NCBI GenBank assembly: GCA_016716425.1
Contig: JADJWJ010000011.1
Location: forward strand, 62,001-126,000
DNA: 64,000 nucleotides
DNA from: Betaproteobacteria bacterium
Lineage (GTDB): Bacteria; Pseudomonadota; Gammaproteobacteria; Burkholderiales; Casimicrobiaceae
Direction: 5' to 3'
Shown: positions 1-8,355 of the stretch, piece after piece
Position numbering within the stretch: the stretch's first letter is position 1
How the letters are laid out: every line of letters starts with the position of its first letter
Notes under the pieces: generated by a model
What the model was told of the DNA's origin: nothing
Database searches by the model: none
Seen by the model: the letters and a program-made list of their open reading frames with translations, nothing else
Made by a program: the position numbers and the translations under genes

Positions 1-1263
<1,263 letters not shown>

Positions 1264-1265
1264 GT

Positions 1266-1297
1266 TCAGGGATCAGGTATCAGAGGTCAGGGATCAG
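1266..1297. repeat. Short direct repeat upstream of eno
   Basis: TCAGGGATCAG occurs twice, at 1266-1276 and 1287-1297, with a related GTATCAGAGG between. It lies in the 93 bp between the Dabb-type gene and the eno start. No function can be read from it; such GATCAG-rich degenerate repeats may be interspersed elements. Confidence 0.5.
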
Positions 1298-1356
1298 ATG
1301 CGGCGGTGGAGTACGCCGGTCGGTGGCGCGCCATTCAGGCGCGGCGATCGTTTTCG

Positions 1357-1658
1357 TCAACCGGGGATCTCGTAGTCGCAGATCACCCACTCGGCGATCT
1401 CGCGCAGCGCGACGACCACTTCCTGGTGGTCGGGGTGCGGGCCGTAGGCATCGAGGTCGGCGCGCGTGGCGAAAGCCATGTTGATGCCGAAGTCGTAGGC
1501 GATCGGCCGGTCGGTCGTGTTCCAGCCGTGCTCGAAGCGGACGATGCCGGAACACTTGTGCTCGAGCGCGGCGAACCCTTCGCCTCCCATGCGGGTACTC
1601 GCGGGTCGGCGCGGGTGACGCCGGGCTTCAGCTTGATGAGAACGAGATGCACGAACAT
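1357..1658 (-). CDS. Dabb / stress-responsive A/B barrel protein, frame-disrupted
   Basis: Small dimeric alpha/beta-barrel protein of the Dabb (stress responsive A/B barrel) family, about 99 residues; function unknown, some relatives are plant stress proteins or cyclases. The first ~25 codons (MFVHLVLIKLKPGVTRADPR) are in one frame, and the rest (GFAALEHKCSGIVRFEHGW ... FGINMAFATRADLDAY ... WVICDYEIPG) is in another, with the switch near 1585. Joined, the two halves give a normal-length family member, so a single indel is the only damage. Whether this is a real mutation or an assembly error cannot be told here. It sits between kdsA and eno, where other betaproteobacteria also carry small barrel genes. 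Confidence 0.75.
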
Positions 1659-1710
1659 GGAAGGACCTCTTGGCGAAACCTGCGTTCGATGCGCGGCGGG
1701 CGTTTCCGGC

Positions 1711-2390
1711 TCAACCCGCCCGGCGATGCCCGACCAGCGTGTGCGTGACGACGGGAGCCATCGGCACTGCGACGAGCACTCGGCCGACCGCGCGCAATTC
1801 CGGACAATACCAAATCGTGACCAGCGCCGGGACGGCGATGCCGGGCGGACCGATCGTGGTGGTCGTCTCCACGCCCTGCACGCGCACGCAGTCGACGCCG
1901 GCGCCGGCCAGCATGAGCGACTCCTGCCCCTGCACTTCCTGCACCAGCGTCCGCGTCATCTCGCCGGGGCACGCGGCGTCGACCGCCGCCGTGAGCGGAA
2001 CCGCGGTACCTGAGGTTCGTCCGACCGGAGGCCGAGGTGCACGGACCGGCGCCCGTCGTCCAGCGCACGCTCGCCTCCGCCAGCGGCAAACGGGCGCGGA
2101 AGCGCGCGCCGCACGTGTCCAGTGCCGGGGCCCCGTCGCCGCGCACCTCGATCCCGAATTGGCCGGGGCGACCGGAAGCCGACCTCGCCGCAGCGACGGT
2201 CGGACGGGCCCTGTCGCGATCCCTAGGCGCGTCCCAGCGCGGCCAGCGATCGCGAGCGCCTGGGGGCCCGTCCGGGAAAGACCGACCGTGGCGAAAAAGC
2301 GCCGACAGTGGACCGTCGCATCCCAGGGTCGCCCGAGCAGCGTCTCCGAAAGCCAAGCTTCGGCGCGTCGCGAGCGCCAGCGACCGCGCA
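1711..2390 (-). pseudogene. Unrecognised, frame-broken gene between kdsA and the Dabb gene
   Basis: I cannot name this gene. Coding-like sequence with high GC at third positions is visible in two different frames. One runs through GQFGIEVRGDGAPALDTC down to about 2040. The last ~85 codons (GEMTRTLVQEVQGQESLML ... VDCVRVQG ... IWYCPELRAV ... HTLVGHRRAG) are in another. The tail contains paired cysteines and looks like the end of an exported protein, but no signal peptide can be placed. Upstream it merges with the aberrant 3' end of kdsA. Possible explanations are a decayed gene, indel errors or a local rearrangement. Confidence 0.35.
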
Positions 2391-3140
2391 TCCGCGCCAG
2401 CGGGAGCCGTCCGACAGCGCCTTGTCGGGCTGCGGGTGCGTCTCCATGAACAGGCCGGCCACGCCTGCGGCGACCGCGGCGCGCGCGAGCACCGGCACGA
2501 ACTCGCGCTGGCCACCCGAGGACGCGCCCTGCCCACCCGGCAACTGGACCGAGTGCGTCGCGTCGAACACGACCGGGCAACCCGTGCTGCGCATGATCGC
2601 GAGCGAGCGCATGTCCGAAACGAGGTTGTGGTAGCCGAACGACGCACCGCGCTCGCAGACCATGATGTTGTCGGCGCCGCTCGCCGCCTTCGCCTTCGCC
2701 ACGACCTGCGTCATGTCCTCCGGCGCCAGGAACTGGCCCTTCTTGATGTTGACGGGCTTGCCCGCCGCGGCGACGGCCTGGATGAAATCGGTCTGCCGGC
2801 ACAGGAACGCCGGCGTCTGCAGCACGTCGACGACCGCGGCCGCGGCCGCGATCTCGTCGATCGCGTGCACGTCGGTCAGCACCGGCACCTCGACGTGACG
2901 GCGCACGTCGCTGAGGATCGCGAGCCCCTGCTCCCTCCCGGGGCCGCGAAACGACGCGTACGAGCTGCGGTTCGCCTTGTCGTACGACGACTTGAAGACG
3001 AACGGGATCGCGAGCGACGCGCAGATCGACTTCAACTCGCCGGCGACGTCCATCTGCAGCTGCCGCGACTCGACGACGCACGGGCCGGCGATGAGAAACA
3101 ACGGGCGGTCGAGGCCGACCGCGAAGCCGCAGAGGTTCAT
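2223..3140 (-). CDS. kdsA: 3-deoxy-8-phosphooctulonate synthase with aberrant C-terminus
   Basis: KDO-8-phosphate synthase condenses phosphoenolpyruvate with arabinose-5-phosphate for lipopolysaccharide inner-core synthesis. Residues 1-245 match the family throughout: IAGPCVVES, FKSSYDKANRSS, GKPVNIKKGQFLAP, ERGASFGY, DATHSVQLPGG and FMETHPQPDKALSDG. After residue 245 (about position 2405) the frame runs 60 unrelated codons to a stop. Another frame there reads LPLARM, resembling the expected PNALPLARM, so a frameshift removes the last ~35 residues of a normal ~282-residue protein. The ATG at 3140 lies 7 bp after the pyrG stop and gives the family N-terminus; an upstream in-frame ATG at 3179 would overlap pyrG. 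Confidence 0.88.
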   Translation of the reverse strand: MNLCGFAVGLDRPLFLIAGPCVVESRQLQMDVAGELKSICASLAIPFVFKSSYDKANRSSYASFRGPGREQGLAILSDVRRHVEVPVLTDVHAIDEIAAAAAVVDVLQTPAFLCRQTDFIQAVAAAGKPVNIKKGQFLAPEDMTQVVAKAKAASGADNIMVCERGASFGYHNLVSDMRSLAIMRSTGCPVVFDATHSVQLPGGQGASSGGQREFVPVLARAAVAAGVAGLFMETHPQPDKALSDGSRWRGCAVAGARDAPKLGFRRRCSGDPGMRRSTVGAFSPRSVFPGRAPRRSRSLAALGRA

Positions 3141-3147
3141 CGCCGGT

Positions 3148-4830
3148 TCAGATCGACGCCACCAGCTCGGCGACCGCACTGGCCGTCCCGCCGCGTGCGC
3201 GCTGCTGCTGCGCGAGGGCAGCCTGCACGAAGCTGACGAACAGCGGGTGGCCGCGCCGCGGGTTCGACGTGAACTCGGGGTGGAACTGGCAGCCGAAGAA
3301 CCACGGATGGTCGCGGAACTCGACCATCTCGACCAGGTCGCCGGCGGTCGCGCTCTTCGCGCGCGCGCCGACCACGAGCCCGGCCGCCTCGAGCCGCGGC
3401 AGGTAATGGTTGTTCACCTCGTAGCGGTGCCGGTGGCGCTCGGCGACGGTGGTCGCGCCGTAGATGCGGTGCGCGAGCGAGCCCGGAACGACTTCGCACG
3501 GCTGCGCGCCGAGCCGCATCGTGCCGCCCAGGTCGGAGGCCTGGCTGCGCGTCTCGATCGAGCCGTCGCGGTTCTGCCACTCGGTGATCAGCGCGACGAC
3601 CGGATGCGGCGTATCGGGGTCGAACTCCGTGCTGTTGGCGTTGGCGAGGCCCGCCATGTGCCGCGCACACTCGATGACGGCGAGCTGCATGCCGAGGCAG
3701 ATGCCGAGGTACGGGATGCCGCCCTCGCGCGCCAGCTGCACCGCCTTGATCTTGCCTTCGACGCCGCGCTTGCCGAAGCCGCCCGGCACGAGGATGGCGT
3801 CCATGCCCCGCAGCGACTCCACGCCGTCGCGCTCGATGGCCTCCGAGTCGACGTAGTGGATGTTCACCTTCGAGCGCGTGTGGATGCCTGCGTGGATCAG
3901 CGCCTCCGACAGCGACTTGTACGACTCGGTCAAGTCGACGTACTTGCCGACCATCGCGATGTGCACTTCGTGCTCCGGGTGCGTGAGCGCGTCGACCAGC
4001 CGGTGCCACGTCGTCAGGTCCGCCGGCGGCGCGTCGAGCATGAGCTTCCTGCAGACGATGACGTCGAGCCCCTCGGCGTGCAGGTTGCCCGGGATCTTGT
4101 AGATCGAGTCGGCGTCGAGCGCCGGGATCACTGCCTCCGGCGCGACGTTCGTGAACAACGCGATCTTGCGGCGGTCGCCGTCGGGGATCGGCCGATCGGC
4201 GCGGCACAGCACGACGTCGGGCTGGATGCCGATCTCGCGCAGCTCCTTGACCGAGTGCTGGGTCGGCTTGGTCTTCATCTCGCCGGCCGACGGGATGAAC
4301 GGCACCAGCGTCAGGTGGATGTAGCAGACGTTCTCGCGGCCAAGCGTGATGCCGAGCTGCCGGATCGCCTCGAGGAACGGCAGCGACTCGATGTCGCCGA
4401 CGGTGCCGCCCACCTCGACCATCGCCACCTCGGCGTCGCCGGCGCCGGCGGCGATCCAGCGCTTGATCTCGTCGGTGATGTGCGGGATCACCTGCACGGT
4501 GCCGCCGAGGTAGTCGCCGCGGCGCTCCTTGCGGATCACGGACTCGTAGATCTGGCCGGTGGTGAAGTTGTTGCGCTTCCCCATCCGCACGTCGGTGAAG
4601 CGCTCGTAGTGGCCGAGGTCGAGGTCGGTCTCGGCGCCGTCGTCGGTCACGAACACCTCGCCGTGCTGGAACGGCGACATCGTGCCGGGATCGACGTTGA
4701 TGTACGGGTCGAGCTTGAGGTTGGTGACGCGGATGCCGCGGGACGCGAGGATCGCCGCGAGGGAGGCGGCGGCGATGCCCTTGCCCAGCGAGGACACGAC
4801 GCCGCCGGTCACGAAGACGAACTTGGCCAT
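3148..4830 (-). CDS. pyrG: CTP synthase
   Basis: Makes CTP from UTP, ATP and glutamine, the last step of pyrimidine nucleotide synthesis. The 560-residue product has the family length and starts MAKFVFVTGGVVSSLGKG, the P-loop of the synthetase domain. The C-terminal class I glutamine amidotransferase domain follows, with the oxyanion and nucleophile regions GGFGKRG and YLGICLGMQ and the late His/Glu block FHPEFTSNP. First gene of the pyrG-kdsA-...-eno run; a promoter-like TTGCGC/TAGAAT pair lies just upstream. An upstream in-frame ATG (4947) would run through the poly-C tract and is not used. Confidence 0.98.
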   Translation of the reverse strand: MAKFVFVTGGVVSSLGKGIAAASLAAILASRGIRVTNLKLDPYINVDPGTMSPFQHGEVFVTDDGAETDLDLGHYERFTDVRMGKRNNFTTGQIYESVIRKERRGDYLGGTVQVIPHITDEIKRWIAAGAGDAEVAMVEVGGTVGDIESLPFLEAIRQLGITLGRENVCYIHLTLVPFIPSAGEMKTKPTQHSVKELREIGIQPDVVLCRADRPIPDGDRRKIALFTNVAPEAVIPALDADSIYKIPGNLHAEGLDVIVCRKLMLDAPPADLTTWHRLVDALTHPEHEVHIAMVGKYVDLTESYKSLSEALIHAGIHTRSKVNIHYVDSEAIERDGVESLRGMDAILVPGGFGKRGVEGKIKAVQLAREGGIPYLGICLGMQLAVIECARHMAGLANANSTEFDPDTPHPVVALITEWQNRDGSIETRSQASDLGGTMRLGAQPCEVVPGSLAHRIYGATTVAERHRHRYEVNNHYLPRLEAAGLVVGARAKSATAGDLVEMVEFRDHPWFFGCQFHPEFTSNPRRGHPLFVSFVQAALAQQQRARGGTASAVAELVASI

Positions 4831-4855
4831 GATTCTTTTCGTCCCGGAAATTCTC

Positions 4856-4883
4856 ATTCTACAAGATCGCCCGGGACGCGCAA
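4856..4883 (-). promoter_or_regulatory. Putative sigma-70 promoter of pyrG
   Basis: On the minus strand, TTGCGC (4883-4878), a 16-bp spacer and TAGAAT (4861-4856) precede the pyrG ATG by 25 bp. Both boxes match the consensus well for a genome this GC-rich. It would drive pyrG, kdsA and possibly eno. Confidence 0.5.
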
Positions 4884-4917
4884 AGCGACGCGGCGCAAGC
4901 CGCGAAACCCCACCGGA

Positions 4918-5000
4918 GCCAGCCCCCACCCGCCCCCCCCCCCCCAAGGCGGGCCCCCAGCGCCCCGGCCCGCCCCCCCCGCGCCCCCCCGCGCGCCGGG
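4918..5000. other. Low-complexity poly-C region
   Basis: This stretch holds a run of 13 C at 4933-4945 and further C8 and C7 runs up to about 4990. It lies in the 373-bp gap between pyrG and the DapA-like gene and codes for nothing. Such tracts are prone to sequencing error, so its exact length should not be trusted. Confidence 0.7.
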
Positions 5001-5010
5001 CCGCTCATTT

Positions 5011-5050
5011 CGGAGCCAGGCTCGATTTCGCGGAGCCAGGCTCGATTTCG
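5011..5050. repeat. Perfect 20-bp tandem duplication
   Basis: The unit CGGAGCCAGGCTCGATTTCG is present twice back to back with no mismatch. It lies between the poly-C tract and the palindromic repeats, in non-coding DNA. Confidence 0.85.
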
Positions 5051-5066
5051 CGACTCATGCCAAGCG

Positions 5067-5164
5067 CCGTCGTCCCCGCGAAGGCGGGGACCCAGAGTCG
5101 TGGTTTTCCGGCAGGCGTGGATCGTGCAACGCCGCTGGGTCCCCGCGTTCGCGGGGACGACGAT
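5067..5164. repeat. Pair of REP-like palindromes in opposite orientation
   Basis: GTCCCCGCG-AAG-GCGGGGAC-type hairpins occur at about 5069-5092 and 5138-5160. They are followed or preceded by CCCA/TGGG, so the two are inverted copies of one element around a ~45-bp centre. This is the layout of REP doublets (BIME-like) found in intergenic DNA of many proteobacteria. It lies downstream of the DapA-like gene and upstream of pyrG, where it could also act as a transcript-end structure. Confidence 0.75.
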
Positions 5165-5203
5165 CGTGCGTACGTCGCGCGTATCGGAGAAATTGCCCCG
5201 GGA

Positions 5204-6154
5204 TTACACCGCCGGCCGCGCCGGATCACCGACCCGCGCGCGCGGGTCGGTGCGGGCGAGGCGCTCGAGCAGGTAGTCGACTTCCGCGCGGGCGACCGGA
5301 GCCAGCGCGGCCCCGGGGCGCCGCAGCGTGTCCGAGGCGATGATCCCGCGGCGCATCAGCACGTACTTGCGCACGGCGAGGCCCGGCCCCGGCTGCTGCT
5401 CGTAGCGGATGAGCGGCAGGTGCGCGTCGAAGAGGTCGTGCGCGTCGTCGCGCCGGCCATCGCGCGAGAGCCGCACCACGTCGACCAGCATGTCGGGAAA
5501 GCAGTAGCCGGTGTTGGCGCCGTCGGCCCCGCGCTCCATCTCGAAATCGAGGAACAGCGCGTTGTTGCCGGTCAGGATCGGCAGGTGCCGCATCGAGCCG
5601 TCGCTCTCCCACGCGCGCAATTGCGAAATCTTGTCGAGCCCCGGCCAGTCCTCGTGCTTCAGCATCGCGCACGCCGGGTTCTCCTGGACGATGCGCCGGA
5701 TCACCGCCGGGGCCATCTGCACGGAAAACGTGAGCGGGTAGTCCTGGATCACGAACGGCACGTCGGCGCCGATCGCCTCCGACGCCTGCCGGTAATAGCC
5801 GGCGATCGTGTCGTCGGTGCGCAGCGTGGAAGGCGGCGCGATCATCACCGCGGCAGCACCCGCGGCCATCGCGTCCTGCGTCAGCGCGCGCATCGCGGCG
5901 AACCCCGGCGCCGACACGCCGACGACCACCGGCACGCGCACGCGCGCGGTCACGCGGCGCACGATCGCCACCGATTCCTCGTGCGTCATCTTGGGCGCCT
6001 CGCCCAGCTGCCCCAGCACGGTTACACCGGTCACGCCCGCGGCGACGAAGAAGTCGGTCATCCGGTCGATCGACGCGTCGTCGACCCGGCCGTCCGGGTG
6101 GAACGGCGTGGGCGCGATGACGTAGACGCCGTGCGCGTCGGCGGGCAGCGTCAT
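5204..6154 (-). CDS. Dihydrodipicolinate synthase (DapA) family aldolase
   Basis: Class I, Schiff-base-forming (beta/alpha)8 aldolase or lyase of the DapA/NAL family, 316 residues. Visible family features are LGQLGEAPKMTHEE (the GTTGE region, residues 48-60), a Tyr in QDYP (Y139) and the Schiff-base lysine in MLKHED (K166). The LGQLGE and KHED variants differ from true DapA (GTTGE, IKE), so a catabolic 2-keto-acid aldolase is more likely than lysine synthesis. The ATG overlaps the stop of the upstream RraA-like gene (ATGA), so the two are translationally coupled and probably act on the same pathway. The substrate cannot be read. Confidence 0.85.
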   Translation of the reverse strand: MTLPADAHGVYVIAPTPFHPDGRVDDASIDRMTDFFVAAGVTGVTVLGQLGEAPKMTHEESVAIVRRVTARVRVPVVVGVSAPGFAAMRALTQDAMAAGAAAVMIAPPSTLRTDDTIAGYYRQASEAIGADVPFVIQDYPLTFSVQMAPAVIRRIVQENPACAMLKHEDWPGLDKISQLRAWESDGSMRHLPILTGNNALFLDFEMERGADGANTGYCFPDMLVDVVRLSRDGRRDDAHDLFDAHLPLIRYEQQPGPGLAVRKYVLMRRGIIASDTLRRPGAALAPVARAEVDYLLERLARTDPRARVGDPARPAV

Positions 6155-6849
6155 CGCTTCGCCTTGTCGTAGCGTGCGCGGTTCTCGGCGTCGGGCGGAT
6201 ACAGGCCCGGCAGTTCCGCCCCGTGGGCGACCTCGCCCATGATCCAGTTTTCGAGGCGCTCCTGCTCGACCGCCTCGGCCGTCACCTCGGCGACCAGCGC
6301 GGCGGGAATCAGCACCGCGCCGTCGTCGTCGACGACTACCGTGTCCCCGGGGAACACGGCGACGCCACCGCAGCCGACGGGCTCGTTCCAGCCGACGAAC
6401 GTGAGGCCGGCCACCGACGGCGGCGCGGCCACGCCCTGGCACCAGACCGGCAGCCCCGTCCCGCGCACGCCGGCGACGTCGCGGACGACGCCGTCGGTGA
6501 CGAGCGCGGCCACGCCGCGCTTGACCATCCGCGCGCACAGGATGTCGCCGAAGATGCCCGCATCGGTGACGCCCATCGCGTCGACGACGGCGATGCAGCC
6601 CGCGGGCATCGCCTCGATCGCCGCACGCGTGGAGATCGGGTTGCCCCACGATGCGGGTGTGGCGAGGTCCTCGCGCGCCGGCACGAAGCGCAGCGTGAAC
6701 GCCGGGCCGACGCTGCGCGGCTGGCCGGGAACGAGCGGCCGCGTGCCGCGCATGTAGACGTTGCGCAGACCCTTCTTCAGCAGGACCGTCGTGAGCGTGG
6801 CGGTGGTGACGTGCGTCAGCGCCGCGACGAGGCCGGGATCGGTGGTCAT
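6151..6849 (-). CDS. RraA-like / 4-hydroxy-4-methyl-2-oxoglutarate aldolase family protein
   Basis: 232-residue member of the RraA/HMG-aldolase fold. Relatives are either divalent-metal class II aldolases or oxaloacetate decarboxylases of protocatechuate and gallate breakdown, or RNase E inhibitors. The metal/substrate stretch GVAALVTDGVVRDVAG (with the TDG..RD motif) and DAMGVTDAGIFGDILCARM are present, which favours the catalytic branch. It precedes and overlaps the DapA-like gene by 4 bp. Together they suggest a small keto-acid cleavage operon. Automatic names such as 'ribonuclease activity regulator' would be misleading here. Confidence 0.85.
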   Translation of the reverse strand: MTTDPGLVAALTHVTTATLTTVLLKKGLRNVYMRGTRPLVPGQPRSVGPAFTLRFVPAREDLATPASWGNPISTRAAIEAMPAGCIAVVDAMGVTDAGIFGDILCARMVKRGVAALVTDGVVRDVAGVRGTGLPVWCQGVAAPPSVAGLTFVGWNEPVGCGGVAVFPGDTVVVDDDGAVLIPAALVAEVTAEAVEQERLENWIMGEVAHGAELPGLYPPDAENRARYDKAKR

Positions 6850-6883
6850 GGTCGGATTGTCCTCGCGCGTTGTGCGCCAGTGC

Positions 6884-8311
6884 TCAAGGCAGACCGAGCG
6901 CGCGCGCCAGCCGCGCCCGCGTCTCGTCGCGACCGACGAGTGCCAGCACCGCATCGATCGCGGGGGTCGACAGCGTGCCCGTGACCAGCAGCCGCATCGG
7001 CATCATGATCTGCGGGACCTTGAGCGCATGCCGCGCGGCCGCGCCCTTCATCGCCGCAGCGAGCGCCTCGCGCGCCCAGTCGAGTTGCGCGAACTCGCCG
7101 TGCAGTTCGACGAGCGCGCCGCGGTTCGCCGCGGTCACCTGCTCGGCGACCTTGTCCGCCGGCACGACCGGCGCCTGGTAGAAGTACCACGCCGCGTCGG
7201 CCATCGCGACCAGCGTCTGCGCCCGGTCGCGCAGCAGCGCCGCCACCGCGCCGGCGTCGGGGCCGCCGGCCGCATCCAAGCCGGCACGCGCGAGGTACGG
7301 CACGAGGCGCCGGCCCAGCTCCGCGTCGGGCAGGCGCCGCATGTGCTCCTGGTTCACCCAGTCGAGCTTGGCGGCGGAGAACCGCGACGGCGCCGGGCTG
7401 ATATGCGACAGGTCGAACCAGCGGACAAACTCGTCGCGGGAGAAGATCTCGTCGTCGCCGTGGGCCCAGCCGATGCGCGCGAGGAAGTTCACCATCGCGT
7501 CGGGCAGGTAGCCCGCCGCCTCGTAATCCATCACGCTCACCGCGCCGTGGCGCTTGGACAGCTTGGCGCCATCCTCGCCCAGTACCGTGGGCACGTGCGC
7601 GTAGCGCGGAGGCTCGAGCCCCAGCGCGCGGAAGATGTTGATCTGCCTCGGCGTGTTGTTGACGTGGTCGTCGCCGCGGATCACGTGCGTGATGCGCATG
7701 TCCCAGTCGTCGACGACGACGCAGAAGTTGTAGGTCGGCGTGCCGTCGCCGCGCGCGATGACGAGGTCGTCCAGCTCGCTGTTGGCGAACTCGACACGGC
7801 CCTTGACGCCGTCGTCCCAGCCGACGGTGCCGGTGTCGGGGTTGCGGAACCGGACGACCGGCTTCACGTCGGCCGGCGGCGTCCTGCCGGCGGCGTTCTC
7901 GGGCCGCCAGCGCCCGTCGTAGCGCGGCTTCTCGCCGCGCGCCGTCTGTTCGGCGCGCAGCGCGTCGAGCTCGGCGGACGTCATGTAGTCGCGGTAGGCG
8001 AGCCCGCGCGCGAGCATGTCGGCGATCACCTCGCGGTAGCGGTCCATCCGCTGCATCTGGAAGTACGGACCCTCGTCGCAGTCGAGGCGCAGCCAGGCCA
8101 TGCCGTCGAGGATCGCCTGCACGGCGGCCGGCGTGGACCGCTCGACGTCGGTGTCCTCGATGCGCAGGATGAACGTGCCGCCGTGGTGGCGCGCGAACGC
8201 CCACGCGAACAGCGCGGTGCGGGCGCCACCCAGGTGCAGGTAGCCGGTGGGGCTCGGCGCGAAGCGGGTGCGGACGGGAGTCACGGGCGCGGCGAACGTC
8301 GAAACATGCAT
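6884..8311 (-). CDS. gltX: Glutamyl-tRNA synthetase
   Basis: Charges tRNA-Glu with glutamate (class I synthetase, cytoplasm). The 475-residue product carries RTRFAPSPTGYLHLGGAR, the HIGH-type signature, at about residues 14-30 and the KMSKS-type motif KLSKR at 250-254. The anticodon-binding helical C-terminus follows. A second ATG 4 bp downstream of the chosen start is out of frame, so 8311 is the natural start, though the family core begins only at residue 12 (VTPVRTRF). Confidence 0.97.
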   Translation of the reverse strand: MHVSTFAAPVTPVRTRFAPSPTGYLHLGGARTALFAWAFARHHGGTFILRIEDTDVERSTPAAVQAILDGMAWLRLDCDEGPYFQMQRMDRYREVIADMLARGLAYRDYMTSAELDALRAEQTARGEKPRYDGRWRPENAAGRTPPADVKPVVRFRNPDTGTVGWDDGVKGRVEFANSELDDLVIARGDGTPTYNFCVVVDDWDMRITHVIRGDDHVNNTPRQINIFRALGLEPPRYAHVPTVLGEDGAKLSKRHGAVSVMDYEAAGYLPDAMVNFLARIGWAHGDDEIFSRDEFVRWFDLSHISPAPSRFSAAKLDWVNQEHMRRLPDAELGRRLVPYLARAGLDAAGGPDAGAVAALLRDRAQTLVAMADAAWYFYQAPVVPADKVAEQVTAANRGALVELHGEFAQLDWAREALAAAMKGAAARHALKVPQIMMPMRLLVTGTLSTPAIDAVLALVGRDETRARLARALGLP

Positions 8312-8355
8312 TTTACCGGACGCGTCCGCGCGTCCCGGCGAGGGTGTGGGCGCCG

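Noticed and set aside
4918..5000. Poly-C tract as a phase-variation switch
   Set aside because: It lies in non-coding DNA with no promoter boxes around it, and such runs are common assembly artefacts.
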